Origin: Bacillota bacterium
Lineage (GTDB): Bacteria > Bacillota > Clostridia > Acetivibrionales > DTU013
Length of the DNA: 64,000 nt
Assembly: GCA_023409735.1 (NCBI GenBank)
Contig: JAEYRB010000027.1
Coordinates: forward strand, 7,455 to 71,454
Direction of reading: 5' to 3'
In this document: piece by piece, positions 54,245 to 63,852 of the stretch
Position numbering within the stretch: the stretch's first letter is position 1
How the letters are laid out: each line of letters opens with the position of its first letter
The notes under the pieces: model-generated
What the model was told of the DNA's origin: nothing
Databases searched by the model: none
The model's input: only the letters and a program-made list of their open reading frames with translations
Made by a program: the position numbers and the translations under genes

Positions 54245-54715
54245 ATGACACTTGCAATAGGTATTGGTTTTGCTTCGCTACTTGCCATGATAAAAATATT
54301 GACACAGTCTAATATATTATGGTTTTTAGTTCCGCTCTATGCGATTGCACTTCTCATGATGCTGTTTACACCAAAGCTGTTTGTGGGACTTGCATCTGAC
54401 TCAGGCGGTGTCTCTGGCGGTGCTATGACATCTGCTTTCTTAACACCGCTCACTCTTGGAGTTGCACAGGCTGTTGCAGCCAGATCTGGTTCCGGCGCGC
54501 AATCAATTCTGACGAATGGTTTCGGAATTATTGCATTTATTTCGGTAACCCCGCTCATTGCTGTACAATTTTTGGGAATAGTATATGATATTAATATCAA
54601 GAAAGCAGGCAAGGCAATGAAGGATGCTGAAGCAAACGATCTAGAAGCCAAAGAGGTGCGTAATGAATATAGTACTCGAACCTTTAGATGTAAACAACTG
54701 GTTGAAAGTTTGTGA
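54245..54715 (+). pseudogene. Remnant of a DUF1538 membrane transporter
   Basis: The 156-residue frame matches the C-terminal part of DUF1538 membrane proteins: ASDSGGVSGGAMTSAFLTPL is the hallmark segment, followed by NGFGIIAFISVTPLIAVQFLGI. Intact members are much longer and duplicated. Here the frame upstream is interrupted (a stop at 54203-54205), and the preceding bases carry nothing of the family. The C-terminal residues after KEVRNEYS overlap the GNAT gene and look altered. I read this as a truncated gene; a small functional fragment is possible but unlikely. Confidence 0.65.
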
Positions 54716-55112
54716 GTTATCAGTTTCAGAAGATCAAAAACAGATTTTCCCTATTCCCAATGTGTACTGGATTAGTATTAGCCGGTATGAGGAGCATAGT
54801 GAGTTATTCGCTATTAAAAAAGACGATATTTATGTTGGACTGATTGGAGGCGGATATGACGAGGACGGTGTAAGCGGTTTTATCAATCCGCTTATGGTTG
54901 ATGCTCATTATCAACGTCAGGGCATTGCTGCCGAAGCTATCCGGCTTATCATCAGATATCTTTCTGACAACCTAAAAGTAAGCAAAGTCAACATAGGGCA
55001 TCGTAAGGAGAATGAAGCAGCGGGACGGCTTTATGAGCGTATCGGTTTTGAAATCACTGGGGAAACGGAACAGGAATACTCTAGAACATTATGCTTGAAG
55101 GAACGTAACTGA
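54663..55112 (+). CDS. GNAT-family N-acetyltransferase
   Basis: 149 residues. The acetyl-CoA site is visible: INPLMVDAHYQRQGIAAEAIRL near residue 78, and the C-terminal NEAAGRLYERIGFEITGE motif. AAAGAGGTGCG precedes the ATG, which lies inside the end of the DUF1538 remnant. RimI/spermidine-acetyltransferase-like members exist, but the substrate cannot be told from sequence. Confidence 0.9.
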   Translation: MNIVLEPLDVNNWLKVCELSVSEDQKQIFPIPNVYWISISRYEEHSELFAIKKDDIYVGLIGGGYDEDGVSGFINPLMVDAHYQRQGIAAEAIRLIIRYLSDNLKVSKVNIGHRKENEAAGRLYERIGFEITGETEQEYSRTLCLKERN

Positions 55113-55362
55113 TTTTCCAGCCAATTGTTAAAAGTTAGTTGATATTACAATAAGTAACCAGAAGGGAAGTTTAACGATTAGAGTATGCTATTATAATGTG
55201 GAAGCATCCAATAATTTGATAGAATAAGGCAGCTTCTGTTTAGTGGAGAATATGAAAGGCACAGGTTTCCACCATATACATCCTTAGTTTAACGTGATTG
55301 GTATATAGGACTAAAATTTACTGTCATTATTTTGTGATAATATGTTTGCGAGGTGCAATTTT

Positions 55363-55881
55363 ATGGATTATAAAAAAGCTGCTTCCTATTGGATAAAGAA
55401 GGACGCGCAGGCAGCACGAATGGATCAAGGCTCGCTTTTACGTGAGATTGAGAAGTTCATTATGGCACATAACACCTGTGCTTTGGCCACCGGCTGCGGT
55501 GATTTTATCCGCTGTACGCCCATCGAATACAATTATAAAGATGGGAGTTTTTGGATGTTTTCCGAAGGTGGTATGAAGTTTAACGCTTTGGAGAAAAACA
55601 GAAATGTGTGTCTTGCTATCTACGACGGCTATACTGGACTCGGCCAATTGGGCGGAATGCAGGTCTCCGGTACTGCAGAGCTTATAGAGCCTTGGACAGA
55701 TGGATACATGGATTTGTTAAAGTTTAAAAAGCTGTCTGCTGAGAATTTGAAAAAGCTCCCGGTAGTAATGTACCTTATCAAGGTTACACCCAATCGCATT
55801 GACTTTCTATGCTCGGAGTTCAAAAAGTCAGGCTTTGATTCCCGTCAGCATTTATGTTTTTCCAATGGCGAAGCTGAATGA
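55363..55881 (+). CDS. Pyridoxamine 5'-phosphate oxidase-like flavin-binding protein
   Basis: 172 residues from ATG 55363, with GAGGTG seven bases upstream (an ATG seven codons earlier has none). The split-barrel fold is indicated by HNTCALATGCGDFIRCTPIEY, FWMFSEGGMKFNALEKN and VCLAIYDGY; the C-terminal end (KVTPNRIDFLCSEFKKSGFD) is typical of clostridial members. Such proteins bind FMN or F420-like cofactors and act in small-molecule reduction or stress. Precise reaction unknown. Single gene. Confidence 0.85.
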   Translation: MDYKKAASYWIKKDAQAARMDQGSLLREIEKFIMAHNTCALATGCGDFIRCTPIEYNYKDGSFWMFSEGGMKFNALEKNRNVCLAIYDGYTGLGQLGGMQVSGTAELIEPWTDGYMDLLKFKKLSAENLKKLPVVMYLIKVTPNRIDFLCSEFKKSGFDSRQHLCFSNGEAE

Positions 55882-56216
55882 TGGAGCTATACAGCTTTCT
55901 TAATGTGCCTTCTAATCACAGTACGGGGATTGAGCTGCAGGAGGTAAAGCTGTTATGGGACCACTTGTTGACGTGCCGGTCGTGATTGGATTAGATAATT
56001 TGGCCTTATTCTGTTTAAAAAAGGTTCTTGATCTTTTAGATTCCCCTTCCGTTTAAAGAACGAAGCAGAAAACAAAGGCGTCAGGAGTGCGAATCTTGAC
56101 ACCTTTGCTTTACATACAATTTATAACAGCTTTCCGATCATACCGTTATGATTCCAGCACAGAAATAATCTGTAGAAGATCTCGAATATTATTGTAAAGG
56201 AGGGTTTATCTAACCT
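55882..56216. other. Intergenic region with a CAAAGGCGTCA hairpin
   Basis: No gene. CAAAGGCGTCA...TTGACACCTTTG near 56073-56107 forms an 11-pair stem (one G-U) between a plus-strand and a minus-strand gene; it has no T-run and is at best a weak bidirectional terminator. Confidence 0.4.
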
Positions 56217-56729
56217 TCATACCAAGGGTAAATACTTGCGAACGTATTGCATGATTTTTCTAATGAAAAAATTCCAGATGCTCGAATAGACAAGAGAAAA
56301 TGAGAAAAAAATTAAATAAGTTAAAAGAGTCGATAACGTAATGGTTAAATCTACAAACGCCGGAATACTTACTATATAAGTTAAAAACATCATCCCAAGA
56401 GATAAAGCTATGCTTGAAAATAATATAGAAATAATTATTCCATTCCTATAAAGTAATATTCCTATAACGATACCTAATAGTCCTGTAGTAAAAAGCAGTA
56501 TTATTGTCTCCTGCACATCAACCATAACAAGAATTAATGCTGAAGAAATAAATACAGCTAGACCAAGAGAAATGTTAGAAACAGCAGCTATCGCAATAGG
56601 TAGAGTACTTAATGGACTTAAGGCAAGCCCAATTGCAGGTAAAAATACAGGCGCTGATTGGAATAATACGGTTATTGCTGCTAGTATTCCTCCGATACAA
56701 ATGAATCTGCCTATATTCATTTTTTTCAA
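56217..56729 (-). CDS. Small polytopic membrane protein of unknown function
   Basis: About 170 residues from TTG 56729, which has GAAGAGG eight bases upstream; ATG 56720 is the alternative, and a TTG at 56759 is possible but overlaps the preceding gene. Five or six helices. The pattern (GRFICIGGILAAITVLFQSA, then PAIGLALSPLSTLPIAIAA) is reminiscent of ECF-type transporter S components, but I see no diagnostic AxxxA energy-coupling motif and no ATPase nearby. It is cotranscribed behind the sugar-dehydrogenase homologue. Confidence 0.65.
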   Translation of the reverse strand: MKKMNIGRFICIGGILAAITVLFQSAPVFLPAIGLALSPLSTLPIAIAAVSNISLGLAVFISSALILVMVDVQETIILLFTTGLLGIVIGILLYRNGIIISILFSSIALSLGMMFLTYIVSIPAFVDLTITLSTLLTYLIFFSFSLVYSSIWNFFIRKIMQYVRKYLPLV

Positions 56730-56742
56730 CTTGTATGCCTCT

Positions 56743-58155
56743 TCACGGAATAATTTCAAAAATAGTGCCTTGGTTAAAATCCGTCACATTCATAGAGCCA
56801 TAAACCCCTAAATATAGCCTGGTTTGATTCAGATTCGCTCCCAAACAGGTATAATATGCTGATTGAGATCCAAAATTGTAATTGATTTCGATAACACTGA
56901 AATCGTTTAGCATGCAATCTGTCCTTGCCCTGGTATAAGCTAAAACCCCTCTGATCGGAGGCGCGGATCCTTCGTCCCGGGCAAGATCTGTAAACACAAC
57001 GCATCCTGTTAAATCAGGGATTCTATTTCCCATATAAGGCTGAACTCCTGTGAGAGCAGTTCCTCCAAACTTATCTGGTCGGGAATCTTCATGAAAGTAG
57101 CTGATTAATGGTTGATGACGCAGTACTGAGGTTTTTACTGCTTCATCGTAATAAGCAATTGTTTTCTCATTTAACCTCTGATTTGCAGAGCAGCCTTTTA
57201 TAATAGAAGTTGGTAAGGCACCTTCCCACCCTCGCCAGCCAAAGTTAATAAAGCCTTCCTGGTCAGATACCGCCAAAGAAGCCTGCACAATTTGGCTAAC
57301 TGGTATTGGTTTATAATAAACAAATGCAAAAATAGACTCTACGAGGTCCTGTCCGACATTTCCAACGTATTTGATATACTGACCATAAAATCTTTGATAT
57401 GAAATGCCCGTTATATTACGAACCCCTTTGGCGATTACTGTAAGCGATCCCTGAATAGATTCAGGAAGTTCATTAAAACGTGTGACAACGGGTGGATTAT
57501 TGATAAATATATTTTTAGCTACATCTATTTCGATTATTTTACCGGCGATTTCCATATCATCCTGACTTAAATTAAATGGATCATAGCCTGAACCACCATC
57601 TCCGGTTGTTAAAACAAGTTTTCCTGTTTCAGGTGAAAAGTTTAAGCTATTAACACCATTATGATTTAAAAATGGTCTTCTTAAATTAAGTAGTGTCCGC
57701 CGCTTTTGAACTAGACCATTCGCTTGTAAAATCCATTCTTCAACCGTATCTATATGATCATATTGAGTTTTTCTTTCTAACCACTTTAAGTTTAAGGTCG
57801 CAGGGTCACACGGGTTGGGCTGAAAGGGTCCAGTGAGAGCGCCTGGCCCTTGTGTACCAGCCAGTGAATAATGAAGGTAAAACAGCCCATTGTAATTAAA
57901 CTCGGGATGAAACGCTAACCCCAGCAATCCCCTTTCATCATATCCACCGCTAGAAACACCTAGTTCTATTATTCGCGGGCGAATATCTAAGAAAGTCTCT
58001 ATACCTCTGTTCCCTATAAAAAAAATTTCTCCCACTTGGGTTGCAATAAATAATCTTTCGATTGAATCGCCTGGAAGTACAGCTGTTTTCAAAATAGTGG
58101 GTAAGTTTACTCTATTAACAATGGGCCGTAAATTAACTTTAACTTTTTTTATCAA
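56743..58155 (-). CDS. PQQ-dependent sugar dehydrogenase-like (GSDH/sorbosone dehydrogenase) protein
   Basis: 470 residues, TTG start with AAGGAGTG nine bases upstream. Six-bladed beta-propeller of the glucose/sorbosone dehydrogenase family: GEIFFIGN, GYDERGLLGLAFHPEFNYNG near 97, the HNG motif with His165 (position of the catalytic His of soluble glucose dehydrogenase), and TTGDGGSGYDPFNLSQD after it. Classic enzymes are periplasmic and use PQQ; this one has no signal peptide. PQQ use in an anaerobe is doubtful, so the reaction is left open. Codon use and isolation suggest acquisition by transfer. It overlaps nothing upstream; the membrane-protein gene follows. Confidence 0.78.
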   Translation of the reverse strand: MIKKVKVNLRPIVNRVNLPTILKTAVLPGDSIERLFIATQVGEIFFIGNRGIETFLDIRPRIIELGVSSGGYDERGLLGLAFHPEFNYNGLFYLHYSLAGTQGPGALTGPFQPNPCDPATLNLKWLERKTQYDHIDTVEEWILQANGLVQKRRTLLNLRRPFLNHNGVNSLNFSPETGKLVLTTGDGGSGYDPFNLSQDDMEIAGKIIEIDVAKNIFINNPPVVTRFNELPESIQGSLTVIAKGVRNITGISYQRFYGQYIKYVGNVGQDLVESIFAFVYYKPIPVSQIVQASLAVSDQEGFINFGWRGWEGALPTSIIKGCSANQRLNEKTIAYYDEAVKTSVLRHQPLISYFHEDSRPDKFGGTALTGVQPYMGNRIPDLTGCVVFTDLARDEGSAPPIRGVLAYTRARTDCMLNDFSVIEINYNFGSQSAYYTCLGANLNQTRLYLGVYGSMNVTDFNQGTIFEIIP

Positions 58156-58658
58156 TTAACTTTACACTCCTTCATATTCTTTCCTATTATAAAAATATGA
58201 ATAGAACTGCTCCATTAGTACAATTGGGGTCACAGTTTGAATATCCATATGGGGATTGCATCTAAATACCACACAGGTGTGCTTCTGCTGAATCCTCCTT
58301 ATGTTGATCTTGCACGAACTCTACGCTGACTTTCGTAGAGTGCCTTCATTTTCTAGGAACTTCCCCAGCAAGTGATTCATTAGTGGTCAGGACTCATAAA
58401 ACATATCAGGACAGAGTGACATAAATGGGGTTTCCTATCTTTTACACATGATTCATGCAGAAAAATTGATACTTCATGCAAAAATCCCCCTTTTTTTTAT
58501 AGAAGTGATAAATTTGATATAAAGCACTTGTCTCTTTAAGTGATAGGGGAATCTGCATTTGGATTCCAAAGCTGTAGCATTCCATGCACGTGCCATGTTA
58601 CAGATAAGAAAGTTGAGCTTAAAGATAGCCAAGTATCAATTTAATTAAGGAGATATAT
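58156..58658. other. Intergenic region upstream of the SLH protein
   Basis: No gene recognised in 500 bases. ACTCTACG...CGTAGAGT (58318-58341) forms an eight-pair stem. A TTGATA about 60 bases after a T-tract (58516-58521) might belong to a promoter for the SLH gene, but I could not pair it with a good -10. Confidence 0.35.
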
Positions 58659-61436
58659 ATGATGAAAAAAAGAGTTATCCCACTATTACTAGCAGCATTT
58701 CTATTAATAGGCATGCTGCCCGTTTCGGCATATGCGGCAAACACTTCAAAGAACGAGCCTGTATATCTTGGTACCGAAGCAGAGTGCTTCTCGTTGATCG
58801 CCATGGCTGAGGAGAGCGCAGATGATTTTGCTGCGCGCATCAAAGAAACCTATGGCGTAAACATTATTGAAGACATTACGGCAACACCGAAAGCTCGGCA
58901 GTATGTGGAGAATGCATTGGCATTTATAGGTAAGGAAGTTATAGAATCAATTACCAGTATTAGAAAATTGGATATTCATTTTAAAGCAAAAAAAAATAAT
59001 ACATATGGCGTCAGCGGGGGCCAAACTGGTTTATACTATGTTACATTGTATGAGGGTTTTGCAAGTACAACGCCTATACATGAGCTTATGCATGTTGTAA
59101 ACTTTGCTTTGGATCTGTATGTATCTGATATAGATGAAGTTATAGCAAGCATTAATGATGGACGTCAATATGGTACGGCATGGAAAGATGGTGACGAGCA
59201 CTATTTTGCATACAGCTATGGAAAAGAGCGTGCATCAGATGATATTGCAACAATTCCCGGCTCTATTTATGCCAACAGAGACGGAATTGCGGACCGTATT
59301 AAATCAAACGAGTCACCTGCATTGCGAAAAAAGTGGGAATACTTACGCGACCTGTGTAATCTATATCTTGGAAAATCGCCTATGTTTGATATCCTGGACA
59401 GTCAAAATCCAACACCGAAGAAAATAGAATTGAGTACATCAAATTTGAATTTGACAGTTGGTGAAACTCAAAAACTAGTAGCTACCGTTATACCTGAAGG
59501 TACAGGAGCGAAAATTTCATTTAAATCCAGCAGCAAAATAGTGTCTGTGGATGCCGAAGGTAATATTACTGCAAATAACACAGGTTTGGCTACCATTACG
59601 GTGCAAGCCGGGAGAGTAAAAGCAACCTGTACTGTTTATGTAAGTGAGCTTACACCAAAGAAAATAGAATTGAGTGCATCAAATTTGAATATGACAGTTG
59701 GTGAAACTCAAAAATTATCAGCTACCGTTTTGCCTGAAGGTACAGGAGCGAAAATTATATATAAATCCAGCAACGATAGAGTGTCTGTGGATGATAAAGG
59801 TAATATTACCGCAAATAGCGCAGGTACGGCTACCATTACAGTGCAAGCAGGAAGCGTAAAAACAACCTGTACAGTTAATGTAAGTAAGCCTACACCCACA
59901 CCGACACCCGAACCTAAAACAGACGATGATCCTGTTGTAAAAACAAAAGTCAATGTGCTATCTTATCCAACAAAATGTGTCTATTTTGTTGGTGAGAAGT
60001 TTGATACAAGCGGTTTGAAGGTAGTAAATTATGTAAACGATAAAGAAAATGATATAAGTGATAGTATATTGTTTTACACATCAGATTCAGTGAGATTAAC
60101 CCAAGGTATGCCATTTACAACCGCAGGAGCAATGTTGATTCAAATGCAGCAGTCTGACGGCAAAGTAGTAGGACAATTTTTCATCACTGTTATGAATAAG
60201 ATTACTGATACGGATAAGACTACTGATGATGATACTAACATAGAAGTGCTGTCTTATCCTACAAAAAGAGTATTTATAGCTGGCGAGAAATTTGACATAA
60301 GCGGTTTGAAAGTCGTAGATTATACAGACGGTAAAGTGAATGATATAAGCGATAGTATATCGTTTTACACAACACCATTTTCAGGAGCGCCGGAAACGAA
60401 ATTAACAAATAGTATAATTTTAGCATACACAGGAACAATGTTAGTTCAATTGAAGTATAACAGTGACAAAGTAATAGGAGAATATTATGTCACTGTTATG
60501 AATAAGACAACTGATACGGATAAGACGCCATCTGTAAAGCATCCCTTTACTGATGTTGCAAGCGGCGCATACTATGAAAACCCTGTCATATGGGCATTGA
60601 ACAACGGCATCACCAGCGGCACAAGTGCCACTAAATTTAGCCCGAATGATAGCTGCACAAGAGGTCAGGTGGTTACCTTCCTATGGCGTTCCAGTGGCAG
60701 CCCTGAACCGGCGTCGACTAAAAACCCTTTCACCGATGTGAAATCCAGCGACTATTATTACAAGGCAGTATTATGGGCAGTGGAAAAGGGCATCACAAGT
60801 GGCGCAAGCGCTACTAAATTTAGTCCCAGCGATACCTGCACCAGCGGTCAGGTAGTGACGTTCCTATGGCGATCTAACGGCAAACCGACGGCAATCGGCG
60901 CAAGCAGCCTTGCTGCGCAATATAGCAGTCAATACTACACCGACGCTGTGGCGTGGGCCGACAACACAGGTCTGCTTTCCGGCACTGGTATAACCTTTGC
61001 ACCAAACAGCAACTCACCCCGAGCAGACATTGTCACTTATCTATACCGCAATGTAGGAAGCCCTGCTGTTAATACATCCGCAGATACAACCAAAAACAGT
61101 GATGCGCTGAAAGATGATAATGCTAAAAACTCAACGTATCAATCCGGTGATGCCGTTTCTGAGGATATTAGCAGCGATACGGATCTCTTAGACCTTTGGA
61201 AAATGGCTATCATTGATTTCGATCTACAAGGCGGCAGCGGCCTTTTGTTTCCCCAAGTAGCATCTTGTGGTATTCCTGCAAAACTTACAACTTTAGCTCC
61301 TACGCGACCCGGATATATATTCCTTGGATGGGCAACAACTAAAGGCGCTGCAACTGCCAAATACAAGCCCGGTGACACTTTAACAGTAACAGATACTGAA
61401 GTAACGTTATACGCTGTTTGGAAAAAGTCATCTTAA
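58659..61436 (+). CDS. SLH-anchored surface protein with zinc metallopeptidase motif and Ig-like repeats
   Basis: 925 residues, AAGGAG six bases before the ATG. Signal peptide (about 1-27). N-terminal domain (28-245) with HELMH at 141-145, a HExxH zinc motif in a helix, so a metallopeptidase-like fold; the glutamates after it (DIDEV near 158) could supply the third ligand. Two near-identical Big_2 Ig-like domains (about 252-412), two further Ig-like beta domains (about 427-518 and 525-618), three SLH domains (about 625-805) that bind cell-wall polymer, and a C-terminal InlB-type B-repeat (about 850-925, GYIFLGWATT). It would sit on the S-layer. Family of the peptidase domain not recognised. 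Confidence 0.82.
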   Translation: MMKKRVIPLLLAAFLLIGMLPVSAYAANTSKNEPVYLGTEAECFSLIAMAEESADDFAARIKETYGVNIIEDITATPKARQYVENALAFIGKEVIESITSIRKLDIHFKAKKNNTYGVSGGQTGLYYVTLYEGFASTTPIHELMHVVNFALDLYVSDIDEVIASINDGRQYGTAWKDGDEHYFAYSYGKERASDDIATIPGSIYANRDGIADRIKSNESPALRKKWEYLRDLCNLYLGKSPMFDILDSQNPTPKKIELSTSNLNLTVGETQKLVATVIPEGTGAKISFKSSSKIVSVDAEGNITANNTGLATITVQAGRVKATCTVYVSELTPKKIELSASNLNMTVGETQKLSATVLPEGTGAKIIYKSSNDRVSVDDKGNITANSAGTATITVQAGSVKTTCTVNVSKPTPTPTPEPKTDDDPVVKTKVNVLSYPTKCVYFVGEKFDTSGLKVVNYVNDKENDISDSILFYTSDSVRLTQGMPFTTAGAMLIQMQQSDGKVVGQFFITVMNKITDTDKTTDDDTNIEVLSYPTKRVFIAGEKFDISGLKVVDYTDGKVNDISDSISFYTTPFSGAPETKLTNSIILAYTGTMLVQLKYNSDKVIGEYYVTVMNKTTDTDKTPSVKHPFTDVASGAYYENPVIWALNNGITSGTSATKFSPNDSCTRGQVVTFLWRSSGSPEPASTKNPFTDVKSSDYYYKAVLWAVEKGITSGASATKFSPSDTCTSGQVVTFLWRSNGKPTAIGASSLAAQYSSQYYTDAVAWADNTGLLSGTGITFAPNSNSPRADIVTYLYRNVGSPAVNTSADTTKNSDALKDDNAKNSTYQSGDAVSEDISSDTDLLDLWKMAIIDFDLQGGSGLLFPQVASCGIPAKLTTLAPTRPGYIFLGWATTKGAATAKYKPGDTLTVTDTEVTLYAVWKKSS
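59412..59891 (+). repeat. Tandem 240 bp repeat encoding two Ig-like domains
   Basis: Units at 59412-59651 and 59652-59891 share most bases (for example CAGTTGGTGAAACTCAAAAA in both) and keep frame. They encode the two Big_2 domains of the SLH protein and reflect a recent in-frame duplication. Confidence 0.85.
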
Positions 61437-61480
61437 TGAGATATTTATAATATCGATGACATTAAGGTAGAGAAAGGAAA

Positions 61481-61515
61481 GAGCCTGTAACTCCCATATG
61501 GGGTTGCAGGCTTTT
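61481..61515 (+). terminator. Rho-independent terminator of the SLH protein gene
   Basis: GAGCCTGTAACTCCC pairs with GGGGTTGCAGGCTT around ATAT (one bulge, one G-U), followed by TTTT. Confidence 0.8.
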
Positions 61516-61542
61516 AAGTTCGCATAGGGTATTATTCACTGA

Positions 61543-61779
61543 ATGATCCATTATGTTGACTCAGTTAATGAGTGGGATCAGATACAGTCCTCGGTTTACA
61601 TAGATTATGTCATGGAACTAAAGAACTCTGGTGTGATACAACATATAGGAATGAGCTCCCATAACCCAAAGTTTGCTATAAAGGCAGCGCATTCAGGCTT
61701 TGTAGAGATGATTCTTTTTAGCATCGATCCTGCATTTGACATGCTACCCACCAGCGAAGATATTTTTGACCATAAATGA
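61543..61779 (+). pseudogene. Aldo/keto reductase fragment
   Basis: 78 codons that match the middle of a clostridial aldo/keto reductase: IHYVDSVNEWDQI, then MELKNSGVIQHIGMSSHNPKFAIKAAHSG, then VEMILFSIDPAFD. A stop lies directly before the ATG, and the frame ends at DHK, so both the N-terminal barrel half with the catalytic Tyr and the C-terminal NADPH site are missing. It has no ribosome site. This is a decayed gene. Confidence 0.75.
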
Positions 61780-62098
61780 GATTGGAAGGCATGAAAGTAA
61801 CATGGCAACAAAAATTGAGTAGTAAGAACTAACATAAAGGAAAAGTACCGGTTGTTATTACATGTATGAAAAGCTAAATTGTGCAGCAGGTTCAATAAAT
61901 GAAAGTGCACACTGGCATTTAGTGTGAAGGTAAGGTATGATTTATTTGGAGAAGCCATGTCGGCAAACCCGCAAAAAATATTTATGTTTTGACTTAAACT
62001 ATGTTTTAATGTTAAATATATGAATTATTCCTTTGCGTTATTTGTGTTGTTTTGTGAAACGTATATGGCAAAAATACAATAGATTACTGGAGTAAAAA
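61780..62098. other. Intergenic region upstream of rlmD
   Basis: No gene. The only signal is the promoter at 61989-62017. Confidence 0.4.
61989..62017 (+). promoter_or_regulatory. Sigma-A promoter of the RNA methyltransferase gene
   Basis: TTGACT (61989-61994), 17 bases, TTAAAT (62012-62017), about 80 bases before the ATG. Confidence 0.5.
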
Positions 62099-63580
62099 AT
62101 GAACAAAGCTTTTTCTGGTGTTGAAAAAAACAAGAATTATGTGATTGAGATTACCGGTATGACCCATGAAGGACAGGGAGTCGGCAGAATCAATGGGCTA
62201 GCTGTATTTGTTGATGGAGCGCTTACAGGAGAAGAGATCGAGGTTAAAATAATTAAACTCAACAAATCATATGCGGTGGGAAAAATTATTGAGATAAAAA
62301 GGCCATCACCAAATAGAATTAGGCCTTTCTGCGGAGCATACTCAAGGTGTGGAGGCTGCAATCTTCAGCATATGGATTATGCAGCACAGTTGAAATTAAA
62401 GGCAGAGCTTGTACGGGACAATCTGGAAAGAATAGGCGGTCTAAAGGGCGTAAGAGTGCATGATACCATAGGAATGGAAGCTCCATACACATACCGGAAT
62501 AAGGCACAATACCCTGTAGCTGAAGTTGACGGAAAAATTGTCACCGGCTTTTATGCTCCGAGATCGCATGTTGTTATCGACTCTGAGGAATGTGGCATAC
62601 AGGATACTGCAAGTGATAAGATAAGAAAAGCGGTGAGGCAGTTTGCTGCTGAAAAAGGTATAGCTGCATATGATGAAACCACCGGCAAGGGGCTTCTCAG
62701 GCATATTATGACTCGTGCAGGCTTCAGAACCGGCGAGATGATGGTGGTGCTGGTCATAAACGGAAGGAAGCTTCCGGATGCGGACGAGCTTGTTAAAAGG
62801 CTTGTAGCAATGGAGCTTGGACAAGGTAAGGATATGGGTTGTGCTGCAGATGGATACGCACAGAATGAACGAGCGGGCAATGAATTTATAAGCAGTGGAG
62901 TCTCCTCTGCACCAGCTATCAAGAGTATATACCTTAATATAAATACGAATAACACCAACATAATACTTGGTAATGATAATATTCTTCTGTATGGAAGTGA
63001 AACCATCACAGATACCATAGGAGAATATAGATTTAATATTTCTCCTCATTCTTTCTTCCAGGTTAACCCTATTCAGACAGAGGTGTTATATGCAAAAGCA
63101 CTGGAGTATGCAGGGCTTACAGGTGACGAGACCGTGTTTGATCTATATTGCGGTATAGGTACTATATCTCTATTCCTTTCATCCAAAGCGCGGAAGGTAT
63201 ACGGGGTTGAGGTTGTAGAGCAGGCTATAGCCGATGCGAAAAAGAATGCAGAGCAGAACGTTGTTGATAATGTGGAATTTATCTGCGGCGAATCGGAGAG
63301 AATTGTACCCGAGCTTTATAAGCAGGGCATCAAAGCTGATGTGGTGGTAGTTGACCCGCCACGCAAGGGCTGTGACGAATCGCTGCTCCAGCTTCTTTCT
63401 GAGATGCAGCCCGAACGCATAGTATATGTATCCTGCAACCCATCAACGCTGGCACGGGACCTGAAGTTTATGAGCACGAACGGCTATAGCGTGGAAGAGG
63501 CTCAGCCGGTGGATATGTTCCCCTGGAGCGGGCACGTTGAGTGCGTGGTTCTGATGACGAATAGTGGTTCTAAGGGCTAA
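62099..63580 (+). CDS. rlmD: 23S rRNA (uracil-C5)-methyltransferase, RlmD/RumA (RlmCD) type
   Basis: 493 residues. TRAM RNA-binding domain (about 8-68, GMTHEGQGVGRINGLAVFV); [4Fe-4S] cysteines 78, 84 and 87 (CGAYSRCGGC) with a fourth at about 165 (ECGIQ); SAM-dependent fold with DLYCGIGTISLFLS near 349 and VVVDPPRKGCDE near 418; catalytic Cys in VYVSCNPSTLARDL near 447. It methylates U1939 and/or U747 of 23S rRNA. A stretch near 245-295 with an Asn/Ile-rich strand is longer than usual. Single gene with its own promoter and terminator. Which uridine is used cannot be told. Confidence 0.92.
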   Translation: MNKAFSGVEKNKNYVIEITGMTHEGQGVGRINGLAVFVDGALTGEEIEVKIIKLNKSYAVGKIIEIKRPSPNRIRPFCGAYSRCGGCNLQHMDYAAQLKLKAELVRDNLERIGGLKGVRVHDTIGMEAPYTYRNKAQYPVAEVDGKIVTGFYAPRSHVVIDSEECGIQDTASDKIRKAVRQFAAEKGIAAYDETTGKGLLRHIMTRAGFRTGEMMVVLVINGRKLPDADELVKRLVAMELGQGKDMGCAADGYAQNERAGNEFISSGVSSAPAIKSIYLNINTNNTNIILGNDNILLYGSETITDTIGEYRFNISPHSFFQVNPIQTEVLYAKALEYAGLTGDETVFDLYCGIGTISLFLSSKARKVYGVEVVEQAIADAKKNAEQNVVDNVEFICGESERIVPELYKQGIKADVVVVDPPRKGCDESLLQLLSEMQPERIVYVSCNPSTLARDLKFMSTNGYSVEEAQPVDMFPWSGHVECVVLMTNSGSKG

Positions 63581-63624
63581 TGATGCAATTTAGCCACTAT
63601 ATGTAGTAGTTTTGAAATAAAAAA

Positions 63625-63671
63625 TGGGCAAAAATTGAGGTAAAAAACTGCGATTTTTGACCCTGTTTTTT
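63625..63671 (+). terminator. Terminator of the RNA methyltransferase gene
   Basis: GGGCAAAAATTG pairs with CGATTTTTGACCC (one bulge, one G-U), followed by TGTTTTTT. Confidence 0.75.
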
Positions 63672-63852
63672 GGGGCGTTTCATAGATGACATTCGGTATT
63701 TCAGAGTCCATGCTTGAATTTCTCATGGCTGGGCAATAAAATGATAACATATAGAACATATAAACAAACAGGAATTTATCAAGTAGCCTTTGAGCAAAGA
63801 TTATTTATATTTGCATAGTCACTAAACTGAAACTTGAAAGAGCGAGGTAATC

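Noticed and set aside
58441..58530. A terminator for an upstream gene at the T-tract before the SLH gene
   Set aside because: The T-tract is not preceded by a stable stem and no plus-strand gene ends there.
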